DNA of 64,000 nucleotides from Halorhabdus salina (GTDB lineage: Archaea > Halobacteriota > Halobacteria > Halobacteriales > Haloarculaceae), in assembly GCF_013839425.1 (NCBI RefSeq), contig NZ_JACDNP010000006.1, positions 1 through 64,000 of the forward strand, written 5' to 3'. Made by a program: the position numbers and the translations under genes. Position 1 is the first letter of the stretch. Every line of letters starts with the position of its first letter. Shown here one piece after another: positions 54,065-63,499 of the stretch. Under the pieces are notes generated by a model, which was not told the DNA's origin, did no database searches, and was given only the letters and a program-made list of their open reading frames with translations.

Positions 54065-54722
54065 TCGTGACCAATGATCGGTTGGGGCTCGTAGGGTGCT
54101 TCGAGGTACTCGATGTCCGACTCGCTGAAACCGATCTCCATGGCCTCGACGGCGTCTTCCAAGTGCTCGACGCTGGTCATTCCGACAATCGGGGCCGTGA
54201 CGTGCTCGTTTTGGTACTGCCAGGCCAGGGCGATCTGGGCCATGGTACGCCGTGCTCGGCGGCCAGTTCCTGCACGCGCTCGTTGATTTCACGGCCGCCG
54301 CGGGTGTACTGGTCGGTCAGATTATGGGAGTTCTCGGGGTCGCCGCGATCGGTCGCTTCGAGCTCGTCAAACGGGCGCGTCAGGAAACCTTCGCCCAGCG
54401 GCTCCCACGGAATGACGCCGATGTTCACTTCCTGGGTCAGTGGGAGCATTTCGCGCTCTTCCTCGCGATAGGCCAGGTGGTAGTGGTTTTGCATCGTCTC
54501 ATAGTTGACCAGCTCTTCGCGCTCGCTTACGCCCAAGCGTTCGGCCAGCTGATAGGAGTTTGCGGTATCGAAGAAGTTCACCCCCCGGTCGATCGCCCGT
54601 TCGATGATCTCCCGACTGTCTTCCTCGTCTAACATCCATGGTTCCTCGTCGCCAAAACTCATCGTGCCGAGGCACAGCTCACTGATTTCCATCCCGGTCG
54701 AACCGAGTGTCGTGTACTCCGT
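54061..54722 (-). pseudogene. Aldo/keto reductase pseudogene
   Basis: The N-terminal part reads YTTLGSTG, MEISELCLGTMSFGDEEPW and DRGVNFFDTANSY, but the expected start codon is ACG (54720-54722) instead of ATG. After TANSY about 100-120 residues including the catalytic Tyr and Lys region are missing, then ETMQNHYHLAYREEEREML resumes. Near 54240 the frame changes to MAQIALAWQYQNEHVTAPIVG to the end. Lost start, deletion and frameshift together show a dead gene. Confidence 0.9.
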
Positions 54723-54800
54723 GCAGTGGTTGTTTGCTGTCCAGCATCAAATCCGTCACGTGCGAATGATTATGTCCTCACGAATATGTGGATTGAGGGG

Positions 54801-55346
54801 CTACACCTCGTAGGCGTAGAACTGTTCGGGATCGGGGAAGAACTGCTCGGGGTCGTCGTGTTCGATCGTTCTCACCAGCGTGCCATCGAGTTGCTTGACG
54901 TGCGTGAACATCTTTCCGTGCTCGATGGCCGCCCGGACCAGCGGCGGGGCGTGTTGCATCCGGTAGGTTCCGGCCACGAACAGTGCCAGCTGTTTATCGA
55001 GGTCGAGGCATTCAGTGACGATAAAGGCGTGTCCGGTACTCGTTGCCTGATAGACGACCGTCTCCTCGAAAGACGCCCGATCAGCGAACGGTTGCAACTC
55101 CTCGGCCTGGTTGCTTGGGACGATGTACACCAGGCCCCACTCTTCGTCCTGGCCCGCGTCGGGGGGTTTCGGCGTCGTATCGTCGGACGTGAGCATGAGC
55201 GTCTCGAAGCCGTCCGCGGCCCGGTCTCTCGCCATCGCCTCGACATCCTGTACGGTCTGTTCCCACCCGCTGTGGGCCTCTCCACTAGTCGCGAGCAATT
55301 GTTCGCCGTCGTCCAGAGACACGTCGCCGGGACCGAGTTTGACCAT
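54801..55346 (-). CDS. Haloarchaeal conserved protein (DUF7529-like)
   Basis: The 181-residue protein starts MVKLGPGDVSLDD and has GFETLMLTSDDTTPKPP, WGLVYIVPSNQ, TVVYQATSTGHAFIVTE and the end DPEQFFPDPEQFYAYEV. It looks like a complete soluble alpha/beta protein common in haloarchaea, probably DUF7529. Function unknown. ATG 55346 is preferred to one two codons earlier. Confidence 0.65.
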   Translation of the reverse strand: MVKLGPGDVSLDDGEQLLATSGEAHSGWEQTVQDVEAMARDRAADGFETLMLTSDDTTPKPPDAGQDEEWGLVYIVPSNQAEELQPFADRASFEETVVYQATSTGHAFIVTECLDLDKQLALFVAGTYRMQHAPPLVRAAIEHGKMFTHVKQLDGTLVRTIEHDDPEQFFPDPEQFYAYEV

Positions 55347-55397
55347 GGTCACTGTTACAGCCCCACACCATTAAGGCGTGCCCATCGACTGGAACCG

Positions 55398-55805
55398 TCA
55401 CCTGACGGTAACGCCGAGTCCGACTTCGAGCAGGATCGAAACGCCCAGCAAGACGAGGCTGGCGACAAACACTTTCACGTCGCGGCTCACGCGGCCTCCG
55501 TCTGGAACGTGGTTGCCCTCAAGCGGCGGCAGCGTGCGGATCCGTCGCTCGAAGCCGAATGCTTGCTCTCCTTCGAGGCTCATCCCGAACAACCGGGAGA
55601 CTGGTCCGCGTCCGTGTGGTGTCGGTTGGATGGCGAAGGTGCCAACGCCGAACAACAGAAATCCGACCACGAACAGCGCGTACTTGAGTGTCACCAGCCC
55701 GTTGCCAAACGCCAGCGACGGGATGGCCAGAATGAGGATCACGGCTGTCGAGACGTACCCGACCCAGAGCACGAACTCGACGTACCGCAATCGGTTAGGA
55801 GTCAC
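55398..55805 (-). CDS. Small haloarchaeal membrane protein
   Basis: The 135-residue protein has four hydrophobic segments: two in 9-60 (VEFVLWVGYVSTAVILILAIP, LVTLKYALFVVGFLLFGVGTF), and one near the C-terminus (about 110-130) preceded by a polar stretch. Its GTG start lies 11 bases inside the end of dppF, so it is probably the last gene of the peptide-transporter transcript. No function is assigned. Confidence 0.6.
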   Translation of the reverse strand: MTPNRLRYVEFVLWVGYVSTAVILILAIPSLAFGNGLVTLKYALFVVGFLLFGVGTFAIQPTPHGRGPVSRLFGMSLEGEQAFGFERRIRTLPPLEGNHVPDGGRVSRDVKVFVASLVLLGVSILLEVGLGVTVR

Positions 55806-57132
55806 TGGTACGACGCGTGATGACTGGCGTTACGTCCTCGTAGTCGGACTCGTGGCGGTGACAGTAGCTCATGTGATTGTGCTCTCCAACGGGGTGAAAG
55901 TCCGGTCGCTTGAGATCACAGGCGCCGTTGAACGTGTCGTTCAGGTGATCACGTGCATCCGCCGGCCGTCCCTCTTTGACCAGTCCGGCAGCTGTTTCGA
56001 TGTGCTCGCTGACGTCCGTCGGGACGTCGAGGTCGCCAAAGAGATCCGTGACTGTCTCATCGATATCGTCGTACGCCGAGAAGCTACCGAGTTGGCGTTT
56101 GAGCCGATCGACGGTACTGAGGCTCATTCGTGACCGTTCACGGACGACTTCCCGGAAGCGTTCGATCGCGTCCCAGACTGCCTCGTCGACATGCTTGTAG
56201 CCCTCCGGCCGGATCTTGGCTGGACACCGCGTCGAGAACTGACAGCCAGTCGGTGGATCGCGGGGACTGGGTGGGGTACCCGGCAGCGTGATCCGGTGGG
56301 AGGATGTTGACGGATCCGGGTGTGGGATCGCTGAGAGTAGCGACCGCGTATAGGGATTGTGGGCGTCTGCATAGACCGCCTCGGTATCACTTATCTCCAT
56401 CATTTTTCCGAGATACATGACTGCGACCCGATCACAGATGTGCCTGACGACGGCCAAGTCGTGAGCGATGAACAGGTACGTGAGGTCGAACTCCTCTTGG
56501 AGGTCTTCGAGCAGCGTGATGATCTTTGCCTGCACGGAGACGTCGAGCGCGCTGACCGGCTCGTCGAGGACAAGAAACTCAGGTTCGAGGGCCAACGCTC
56601 GTGCGATGCCGACCCGCTGGCGCTGGCCGCCCGAGAACTGGTGGGGATATCGGTAGTAGTGTTCCTCTCGGAGCCCAACTGACGTCAGCAGGTCTAACAC
56701 CCGCTCCTGGCGCTCCGTTTTGGTCTTCCAGTCGTGAGCATCGAGCGGTTCGCGAATGATTTCTCCGACCGTCATTCGATCGTTCAGACTGGATTCAGGG
56801 TCCTGAAAGACCATCTGGGCATTGCGACGCCACGTTTTCAATTCGTCGCCCGACAGCGTCGTGATATCGGTCCCGTCGAAAGAGATCGTTCCCTCGGTCG
56901 CCTCCTCGAGGCGGACGAGCGTCCGACCGAGCGTGCTCTTCCCGCAGCCGGACTCACCGACGAGTCCCAGCGTCTCTCCTCGCTGTATCGAGAAGCTCAC
57001 GCCGTCGACGGCTTTGACGGAGGAACTTTCGAACATGCCTCCGCCGCCGTAGTGCTTTTTCAGGTTCTCGACTTCGATCAGCGTCTCACCCAATTGTGCC
57101 GTCTGTTCGGGCTGTTCTATCCCGCTATTCAT
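55795..57132 (-). CDS. dppF: Peptide ABC transporter ATP-binding protein, OppF/DppF type
   Basis: The 445-residue ATPase drives peptide or related solute uptake. It has Walker A GESGCGKS, the signature QFSGGQRQR, Walker B FLVLDEPVSALDVSVQ, and the OppF C-terminal region with GCQFSTRCP. An extra 100-residue helical insert (about 320-410) precedes a closing CDLKRPDFHPV and HxxxYCHRH stretch, longer than in bacteria. It overlaps dppD by 8 bases. Confidence 0.92.
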   Translation of the reverse strand: MNSGIEQPEQTAQLGETLIEVENLKKHYGGGGMFESSSVKAVDGVSFSIQRGETLGLVGESGCGKSTLGRTLVRLEEATEGTISFDGTDITTLSGDELKTWRRNAQMVFQDPESSLNDRMTVGEIIREPLDAHDWKTKTERQERVLDLLTSVGLREEHYYRYPHQFSGGQRQRVGIARALALEPEFLVLDEPVSALDVSVQAKIITLLEDLQEEFDLTYLFIAHDLAVVRHICDRVAVMYLGKMMEISDTEAVYADAHNPYTRSLLSAIPHPDPSTSSHRITLPGTPPSPRDPPTGCQFSTRCPAKIRPEGYKHVDEAVWDAIERFREVVRERSRMSLSTVDRLKRQLGSFSAYDDIDETVTDLFGDLDVPTDVSEHIETAAGLVKEGRPADARDHLNDTFNGACDLKRPDFHPVGEHNHMSYCHRHESDYEDVTPVITRRTSDS

Positions 57133-58222
57133 CGTTGCTCACCTCTGTTTTGACGTCGTCGCCGCCCGCAAGCGCTCTGTGATGTTTGAGCCGCTCTCCT
57201 TCCGCTTTGTCCTCGGGATACAACAGACACGCTGCAGTGTGTTCGACTGTCTCGCCGACATCGATGTGTTGGGGTGCCATCTTGTCGCAGGCCCCGAATG
57301 CCTGTGGACACCGGGGAGCAAACCGGCAGTGATCGGCCGGGGCGTTTGGTGTTGGTACCTCGCCCTCGATGGTGTTGAGCCCCTCTCCACGGGAGTGTTC
57401 GCCCGGTATCGACTCGATGAGAGCACGCGTGTATGGATGCTCCGGACGCTCGAAGAGGTTCTCGACTGACGCTTTCTCGACGATCTGTCCGGCGTACATC
57501 ACGTTCACGCGGTCAGAGATATCGGCGATGACTCCCATGTCGTGCGTGATGAACAGAATCGCAAGGTTACGCTCCTCCTGGAGATCCTTCAGCAGATCCA
57601 GTATCTGTGCCTGGATCGTCACGTCGAGGGCGGTTGTCGGCTCGTCGGCGATCAGCAGGTCGGGTTCACAGGCTAGCATCATCGCGATGACCGCTCGCTG
57701 GCGCATCCCGCCGGAGAACTCGTGGGGGTGCTCGTCGAGGCGGCGTTTCGCGTCGGGGATACCGACCGATTCTAGTAACTTTGTCGCCTCTTTGGTCGCT
57801 TGTGCACCAGTAATATCGCGGTTGATCTCTAGGGCCTCCCGGATCTGGTTTCCGATCGTGTAGACCGGATTGAGCGACTGCTGGGGATCTTGAAACACCA
57901 TTCCGATCCCGCTTCCCCGGACTTCCCGGTACTCGGCATCGGAGAATGCAGTCAACTCTTGACCGTTAAACCGGATCGACGATTCCGGGAGCACCTCACC
58001 CGGGGAGTCGACTAGGCCCATGATCGAGCGGGCGGTGACACTCTTGCCCGAGCCCGATTCACCGACGATGCCGACTGTTTCGCCGGGGTAGACATCGAAA
58101 CTTACGTCGTCGACGGCCCGGATCGTCTCCCGGTCGGTATGGAAGACTGTCTGAAGATTTCGGACCGACAGCAGCGGGTCACCCTCGTCGCGTGCGCTCT
58201 CGGCGGTTTCCTCACGGGACAT
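57125..58222 (-). CDS. dppD: Peptide ABC transporter ATP-binding protein, OppD/DppD type
   Basis: The 365-residue ATPase has Walker A GESGSGKS, signature EFSGGMRQR, Walker B LLIADEPTTALDVTIQ, and the Oligo_HPY tail with HCRFAPRCP, ACDKM and ACLLY. The four cysteines match those that bind an iron-sulfur cluster in some DppD proteins. It lies directly after dppC (one-base overlap) and overlaps dppF. Confidence 0.93.
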   Translation of the reverse strand: MSREETAESARDEGDPLLSVRNLQTVFHTDRETIRAVDDVSFDVYPGETVGIVGESGSGKSVTARSIMGLVDSPGEVLPESSIRFNGQELTAFSDAEYREVRGSGIGMVFQDPQQSLNPVYTIGNQIREALEINRDITGAQATKEATKLLESVGIPDAKRRLDEHPHEFSGGMRQRAVIAMMLACEPDLLIADEPTTALDVTIQAQILDLLKDLQEERNLAILFITHDMGVIADISDRVNVMYAGQIVEKASVENLFERPEHPYTRALIESIPGEHSRGEGLNTIEGEVPTPNAPADHCRFAPRCPQAFGACDKMAPQHIDVGETVEHTAACLLYPEDKAEGERLKHHRALAGGDDVKTEVSNDE

Positions 58223-59766
58223 CAGGCACCACCTCCTGCAGCCGCTTCCTCTGCCTCAGCGCTTTCGGTCTCGGGGTCGATCGCGTCTCGGATTCCATCG
58301 CCTAAGGCGTTGAGGCCAGTGACTAGTACGACGATGACTAGTCCAGAGAGCAGCGATATATGCCACGACGACGTCGCAACGTAGCTTTGGCCGAGCGAGA
58401 CGGCCCGCCCCCAGGCCGGTGTCGGCGCACTGATCCCGAGGCCGTTACCGAGGAACGATAGCGCTGAGAGGCTGATGATGATGCCGCCGGTCGTCATCGA
58501 AGCGTACACCAGTAGGTAGCCCACGATGTACGGGAGCATGTGTTTGCGCATGATCGTGCGGGGGCGCTGTCCGAAGCTTCGTGCGGCATCGACCCATTCC
58601 TCTTGGGCAACTTGCAGGGCGGGACCGCGTACGGCCCGCCAGAGAAGTGGCCAGGTCGTAAACGCGAACACGAGCGCGAGGATGAACCCGCCGTCGAGGA
58701 TGTTCCCGAGCCAGTGATTCGCGAAGACGGCACTCACCATGATCAACAGGATCAACCGTGGCACCGAGACGATCCCATCGGCAGTAGTAAGGATACCGAG
58801 GTCGATCGAACCGGCGTAATACGCCGAGACCATCGACAGTATGGCCGCAATGAGCGTCGCGATCCCGATCGCCATCCCGGCGACGATCATCGTGATCCGT
58901 GCTCCACCCATGAGGAACGTGAACAGATCGCGACCGTTACTTAGTGTTCCGAATGGATGGAATCGGTCGTAGTTGTCGTAGGTCATCGGCCCGACGTTCT
59001 CACCGCTGCCCTTGGATTTCGAGTTGAAATTTGCCTCGCCGACGAAGACCGTTTCGACTGATTCGGCCTCCGTGTCGTAGTACTTGATCTCGTGGCTGTA
59101 GGAACTCTGGATGTTCTGCTCGACGGTCGTCGGCCCGAGCGCTGGACCGAAAATCGCCATCGACAGGTACAGCAACAGGACGAGGATACCAAACTGTCCC
59201 CAGCGGTGGCCCCGGAGCCGACCGACCATATCGTCGGTCGGCGTCCAGTCGGCCTGTCGGTAGTGATCGCGGTAGATTTTCCAGCCGCGAAACAGCCAGT
59301 AGCTCACGAACAGTGCGTAGACGACGATGAGCGTGAGCCGAAGTGCCCACGCGAGTGCGGGTTCCAGCCCCAGGAACGTCCCCTTCCAGGGGCCGTTCGG
59401 GCCGAGCATATATCCCTGATTGGGGATCGTCTCGCGGCCAAACAGCGTCGGGAGCGATCCGGCCCACTCCGTGAGGCCCGTCAAAAACGTCGAGCCGGCC
59501 GCTTGGATGTCGAGGACCGTACTCGTTGCGCTCCCGGAGACAGCCCCGACGAGCAGTTCGACGAGCGCCGTCACGCCGACGAACGCTCGTTCGACCATGG
59601 CGAACGCGAGTGTCGCGTACGTGCCGAACTCGACGGCGACTAAGGCGAATAGCCCGGCGAGCCACTGGAGGAACGGCCGCGGCGATTCGACGATTCGCGT
59701 CCGGAGCGGAACGCGTTCGAACCCAGTCAACTCCTCGCGCGTCGTGGTAGCTGTAGTATCCGACAT
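58222..59766 (-). CDS. dppC: Peptide ABC transporter permease, DppC type with N-terminal extension
   Basis: The C-terminal half is a standard DppC permease: SNGRDLFTFLMGGARIT, EEWVDAARSFGQ as the coupling helix, and LSFLGNGLG. In front lies an extension of about 200 residues with three hydrophobic helices (about 36-60, 64-82, 145-167), making 514 residues against the usual 300. Long forms also occur in other haloarchaea. ATG 59766 is used; a GTG at 59775 overlapping the dppB stop (GTGA) is equally plausible. Confidence 0.9.
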   Translation of the reverse strand: MSDTTATTTREELTGFERVPLRTRIVESPRPFLQWLAGLFALVAVEFGTYATLAFAMVERAFVGVTALVELLVGAVSGSATSTVLDIQAAGSTFLTGLTEWAGSLPTLFGRETIPNQGYMLGPNGPWKGTFLGLEPALAWALRLTLIVVYALFVSYWLFRGWKIYRDHYRQADWTPTDDMVGRLRGHRWGQFGILVLLLYLSMAIFGPALGPTTVEQNIQSSYSHEIKYYDTEAESVETVFVGEANFNSKSKGSGENVGPMTYDNYDRFHPFGTLSNGRDLFTFLMGGARITMIVAGMAIGIATLIAAILSMVSAYYAGSIDLGILTTADGIVSVPRLILLIMVSAVFANHWLGNILDGGFILALVFAFTTWPLLWRAVRGPALQVAQEEWVDAARSFGQRPRTIMRKHMLPYIVGYLLVYASMTTGGIIISLSALSFLGNGLGISAPTPAWGRAVSLGQSYVATSSWHISLLSGLVIVVLVTGLNALGDGIRDAIDPETESAEAEEAAAGGGA

Positions 59767-59771
59767 CGGTG

Positions 59772-60863
59772 TCACCTCTCAGTGTCCTCCAACGTGATCC
59801 GCGGGTCGATGAACGTATACAAGATGTCCTGGGCAATGTTCACGGTCACCTGGACGATGATGAACAGGAAGACAAGCGCCATCACGAGCGGGATGTCCGG
59901 TCCCAAGACGCCCCGGAAGAACATGTTGCCAAGCCCCCGGATCGAGAAGACCTTCTCGACGAGGACTGATCCTCCGATCAGCAGGTAGAATTCGCTCATG
60001 ATGATCGGGAGGAGTGGGATCAAGGCGTTCCGGCCGACGTGTTTGGTCACGATTCGCCGCCCGGAGACGCCTTTTGCCTTTGCGGTCTCGACGTACTTCG
60101 AGTTGATGCTCTCTAGGACGGCCGTTCGACCGATTCGGATCTCGTTACCCATCGACGACGATCCCAGGACGAGCGCTGCCGGCAGGATCCACTTGATTGC
60201 AGTGGCGATGTTTGTCCATTTCGGGACGGGGACCCAAATTGCCTCGAGAAGTGGCATGCCGGCGAAGACCTGACTACTCCCGAACAAGTTCCCTACCGAA
60301 TCTGAGGTTCCAATCACGTCGGTCGAAACCCAGAGGTCGGGATAGAACGACAAAAGACCGCCGGCAGAGAGCAGTCCGACAACCATCACGGCGAGCCAGA
60401 AGTTCGGCATCGCCCGCCAGATGATCCCTCCGCCCGAGGCGATGTAGTCCCGCCAGGTGTTGGCCCGGAGGCCGGCGTACAGACCGCCGGGGATGCCGAC
60501 CACTAACGCGACAACGACTGACCAGAATCCGAGCCACAGCGTTACAGGCATCCGGTTCAAGATGAGATCGCCGACCGGCGTGCCACGCTGGATAATCCAC
60601 GACTGGCCGAAGTCAAACGTGAGCAGGTCGGTGAGGACCTTGAGATACTGCGACCAGAGAGGGACTGTCGAGCCGTCTTGGTAGATGAGCCCGAGTGCGA
60701 CTTTCAGTTGGTGGATGTCCTCCGGTGTGGCGTCCTGTCCGAGGATGTTCAATACAGGGTCGATCGGCCCCAAGTATAGGACCATAAAACTCATCGTGAT
60801 CCCGAACAGGAACACAGGGACAGCGAGCAACAGCCGTTTGAATAAGTACAGTAAGCGGTTCAT
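59772..60863 (-). CDS. dppB: Peptide ABC transporter permease, DppB type
   Basis: The 363-residue permease has about six helices, the first being LLLAVPVFLFGITMSFMVLYLG. It has the periplasmic GQSWIIQRGTPVGDLI region and the coupling helix YVETAKAKGVSGRRIVTKHVGRNALIP, all typical of DppB/OppB. It heads the permease/ATPase run; dppA lies 260 bp upstream on the same strand. Confidence 0.93.
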   Translation of the reverse strand: MNRLLYLFKRLLLAVPVFLFGITMSFMVLYLGPIDPVLNILGQDATPEDIHQLKVALGLIYQDGSTVPLWSQYLKVLTDLLTFDFGQSWIIQRGTPVGDLILNRMPVTLWLGFWSVVVALVVGIPGGLYAGLRANTWRDYIASGGGIIWRAMPNFWLAVMVVGLLSAGGLLSFYPDLWVSTDVIGTSDSVGNLFGSSQVFAGMPLLEAIWVPVPKWTNIATAIKWILPAALVLGSSSMGNEIRIGRTAVLESINSKYVETAKAKGVSGRRIVTKHVGRNALIPLLPIIMSEFYLLIGGSVLVEKVFSIRGLGNMFFRGVLGPDIPLVMALVFLFIIVQVTVNIAQDILYTFIDPRITLEDTER

Positions 60864-61059
60864 TTCATCCCACCACGTAGCGTCTGTAGACGGTCGTGTG
60901 TCCTGCCACTCTGGAGAGCGTCGGTGTCTATGTCCTTCCGGTGGTCCGGTGACGATCGAGACGACAGTACGATCTCTCGTCGTTCAGGGGACGATATCGT
61001 CAGCCACGACGATGGCTCCATCGAGGGCATGACTACGTTATCCGATCGTGGTATCGGCT

Positions 61060-61077
61060 ATATTGGTTTAACAATAT
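61060..61077. promoter_or_regulatory. Inverted repeat and AT-rich element between dppA and dppB
   Basis: ATATTG (61060-61065), six bases GTTTAA, CAATAT (61072-61077). It lies 47 bp after the dppA stop in the 260-bp gap before dppB. It could shape the 3' end of dppA mRNA or be a regulatory site. The rest of 60864-61123 shows no gene. Confidence 0.35.
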
Positions 61078-61123
61078 CGATTGGAGTCCAGCAGACGGGG
61101 CCGAACTGCAGTTGTGTCTGTGT

Positions 61124-63016
61124 TTATCCCTGGTAATTCGAGTCGTACCCTTCGGCCCCACCGGGGAAGACCTGTTTGGGAACCAGGTGGTACGCCGCTT
61201 CGCCGCGACCCTTGAAGACGCTCTCGACGAAGTCCTCACGGGTGAGCACGTAGGCCATTGCCTCGCGGACGGGCTTTGGCACCTTCTCCATGTTGAAGCC
61301 GATGTAGTACGTGTTGATCGAGGGGGTCGAGACCATGTTCACTTCTGTCCCGTCGCTCATTGGGCCGTACGTACCCAGCGTCTGGCCCTGGTCGTTGGTC
61401 GACTCCTCGGTAGCCAGTCCGGGATCGTACTGGGCCGTCGGGATACCGGCGACGTCAGCGTTCCCGTTCTGGAAGTAGCTATAGAGGGCAGTGGTATCGG
61501 TGATGATCGCGTCGTGGAGGTCGAAGTCCGGGGTCTCGCCGTGGTAGTCTTCGAACGGCGAGGCACGGAACTCGCCACCATTCCCTTCCTGCCACTGCTC
61601 GAAGACGAACGGGCCACTGCCGACCGGGCTCGTCGAGAACTCTTGCCATTCCATATCGCCATCATAGCCATCGATATCGCCGACGATTCCTTCGGGGACG
61701 ACCGAGAACGCAGAGTATGCGAGCACTTCGAGCGCGTAGCTGAACGGCGCGGCGAGCGAAATCGTGAACGTGTAGTCACCCGTCGCCTCGACGGCGGCCG
61801 TCTCGGGGACGACATTGCCGTCATCGTCGGTCTCGTGTTCGATCTGGAGCACCGACAGCGGGAAGTACGTGTTCGTGGAATTGTCCGACTCGACGAGTCG
61901 CCGCATCGAGTAGACGACGTCAGCAGCGGTGACCTCGCCGTAGTCGCCGTGGAATTGAACTCCTTCCTTGAGCGTGAACTCGTACTCGGTGAGGTCGTCG
62001 CTGACGGTATAGTCCTCGATGATGAGGGGTTCGACCTCCGTCGTCCCGTTGACGTAGTTCATCGGCGCGTCGAACATGTCCATGATCTTGTCCCCACTTT
62101 GCGTGTTCCCGGAAGCGATCGGGTCCAAGGAACTGAACGTGGACGAGGTGCCGTTGAGGACGTCGTCGTTCTGGAGGCTGTTGACGGAGTTGATCGCCTT
62201 CGCCCGGGAGGGCCCCATCCCGCCCGGCGGGTTGTAATCGACGCGATCGTACCAGAACAGCTGGTCGACGGTGTGATAGACCGGCAACAGTGCCGCCGAG
62301 TCCCACAGCGCCCGCTCGATCTTGACTGTCGCGTCGTCACGAGTACTCGTGGCCTCGTCACTCAGGCCGGGATTGTTCTGGATTCGGTCGAACTGTTCGG
62401 TGACGTACTGGCGAACTTTTGGGTCGCCCTTGGTGTCTTCGGACCAGAACAGTGTCTCGCCGTTGGGTGTGTAGCTCTCGGCGTCGTAGATCGTGTTCTC
62501 CGGGTCGACGAGCTGCAGGAAGTTCTGGGCGCCTGGGTAGTCGGCGACCCAACCGAGCGTGTAGGCCTCGTGGTTCCCGCTCTGGGTAGTTTCGATCAGC
62601 GACCCGAAGTCCGAGTCGCTGATGTTCATGTTGATGTGTGCAGATTCCAGGCGTGCACGGATTGTGTTCGCCATCTCCTTCCATGCCGGGCTCTGGTACT
62701 GTAGCCAGTCGAGATCGTAGTTGTTGTCCGGCCCGTAGCCCGCCTCTTCCATCACTCGTTTGGCTTCGCCGACTTGGGCCTCGTTGAGGCCGTAGGGGTA
62801 CGAACTCGGCGGCTCGTATGCGTCACCTTCGGTTTCGGTGTCTCCACCACTGCCTTCGGTTTCGGTGTCTCCACCACTGCTTTCGGTTTCGGTGTCTCCA
62901 CCACTGCTTTCGGTTTCGGTATCGCCGCCACCACAGCCGGCCAGTCCGATACTCACCGTTGCGGCTCCGGTCGCTTTGAGGAACCGCCGCCGGTTCATTT
63001 CATTGTCGTCAGACAT
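61124..63016 (-). CDS. dppA: Peptide-type solute-binding lipoprotein, family 5, circularly permuted
   Basis: The 630-residue protein captures substrate for DppBCDF outside the membrane. It has a Tat motif NRRRFLKA (8-15), lipobox Cys28 and a linker of TETESSGGD-type repeats (31-66). The family-5 fold follows in an unusual order. Residues 73-278 (PYGLNEAQ, AKRVMEEAGYG, LGWVADYPGAQNFL, LLPVYHTVDQLFW) match the normal C-terminal third. Residues 285-626 (TFSSLDPIAS, VEPLIIEDYTVSDD, YEFTLKEGVQFH, ADVVYSMRRL, SPVGSGPF, YYIGFNMEKVPKPVREAMAY, GGAEGY) match the normal N-terminal two thirds. Both pieces look complete and the frame is intact. MNRRRFL (62998) is an alternative start. Confidence 0.9.
   Translation of the reverse strand: MSDDNEMNRRRFLKATGAATVSIGLAGCGGGDTETESSGGDTETESSGGDTETEGSGGDTETEGDAYEPPSSYPYGLNEAQVGEAKRVMEEAGYGPDNNYDLDWLQYQSPAWKEMANTIRARLESAHINMNISDSDFGSLIETTQSGNHEAYTLGWVADYPGAQNFLQLVDPENTIYDAESYTPNGETLFWSEDTKGDPKVRQYVTEQFDRIQNNPGLSDEATSTRDDATVKIERALWDSAALLPVYHTVDQLFWYDRVDYNPPGGMGPSRAKAINSVNSLQNDDVLNGTSSTFSSLDPIASGNTQSGDKIMDMFDAPMNYVNGTTEVEPLIIEDYTVSDDLTEYEFTLKEGVQFHGDYGEVTAADVVYSMRRLVESDNSTNTYFPLSVLQIEHETDDDGNVVPETAAVEATGDYTFTISLAAPFSYALEVLAYSAFSVVPEGIVGDIDGYDGDMEWQEFSTSPVGSGPFVFEQWQEGNGGEFRASPFEDYHGETPDFDLHDAIITDTTALYSYFQNGNADVAGIPTAQYDPGLATEESTNDQGQTLGTYGPMSDGTEVNMVSTPSINTYYIGFNMEKVPKPVREAMAYVLTREDFVESVFKGRGEAAYHLVPKQVFPGGAEGYDSNYQG
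62836..62925 (-). repeat. 27-bp tandem repeats in the dppA linker
   Basis: About three and a half near-identical 27-base units (GGTGTCTCCACCACTGCTTTCGGTTTC-type on the plus strand, differing at a few bases) encode the GGDTETESS linker after the lipobox. Limits are approximate. Confidence 0.7.
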
Positions 63017-63042
63017 GATGTGACCACGTAACAAAGACGAAC

Positions 63043-63052
63043 GTTTATATTT
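63043..63052 (-). promoter_or_regulatory. TATA box of dppA
   Basis: AAATATAAAC, read on the minus strand, centres about 31 bp before ATG 63016, giving a leaderless transcript. Confidence 0.6.
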
Positions 63053-63499
63053 ACTGGTACTGGCTACATTTCCATCTGGTTCTGAGTTCCCGACACGACG
63101 TGGCGGGCATTTGGCCATATTTGTTCCATAATATAATTATCATTCATTCACCTTTTCTCGACACTGGGCCACGGTTCGATTGAGGTCACCGACCTGTCTG
63201 TTGCCGGGCATTTTCGGGCCACTTGACCCGGTACTGATGGCGACGATGGCTTTCGGCTTCATCGAGACTCGATTCAGCTGCAGGTAGACTTACTGTGTTT
63301 GTTTTCTCTGGTCTACACCCACTTGCCACATACCTTGGCACCGCGCTTCGTTCGTTATAGTCGGCATCAGCAGGGGTGACGCGGATTTGAACCGGATGCA
63401 GACATTTTTGCTCACTCCGTTCGCTGTGCGGGCTGTGTCTGCCTGGGTTCACATCTGATTGGACCACTTGTCGCTCGCGGATTTGCTCACCGCAAAATA
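63053..63499. other. Spacer with a partial tRNA-like repeat
   Basis: No gene is supported over these 447 bp. Bases 63381-63394 repeat 14 bases of the tRNA-Val T-arm (63509-63522), and the flanking CAGGGGTGACGC looks like a decayed acceptor end. The 63125-63140 stretch is AT-rich (contains ATAATTAT). Confidence 0.4.

Noticed and set aside
54726-55820. 364-codon plus-strand frame
   Set aside because: It crosses two plausible minus-strand genes and shows no recognisable domain.
62830-62930. Regular repeats as a possible CRISPR array
   Set aside because: The units are contiguous without spacers and encode a lipoprotein linker in frame. The same holds for 48236-48301. No cas genes are present.
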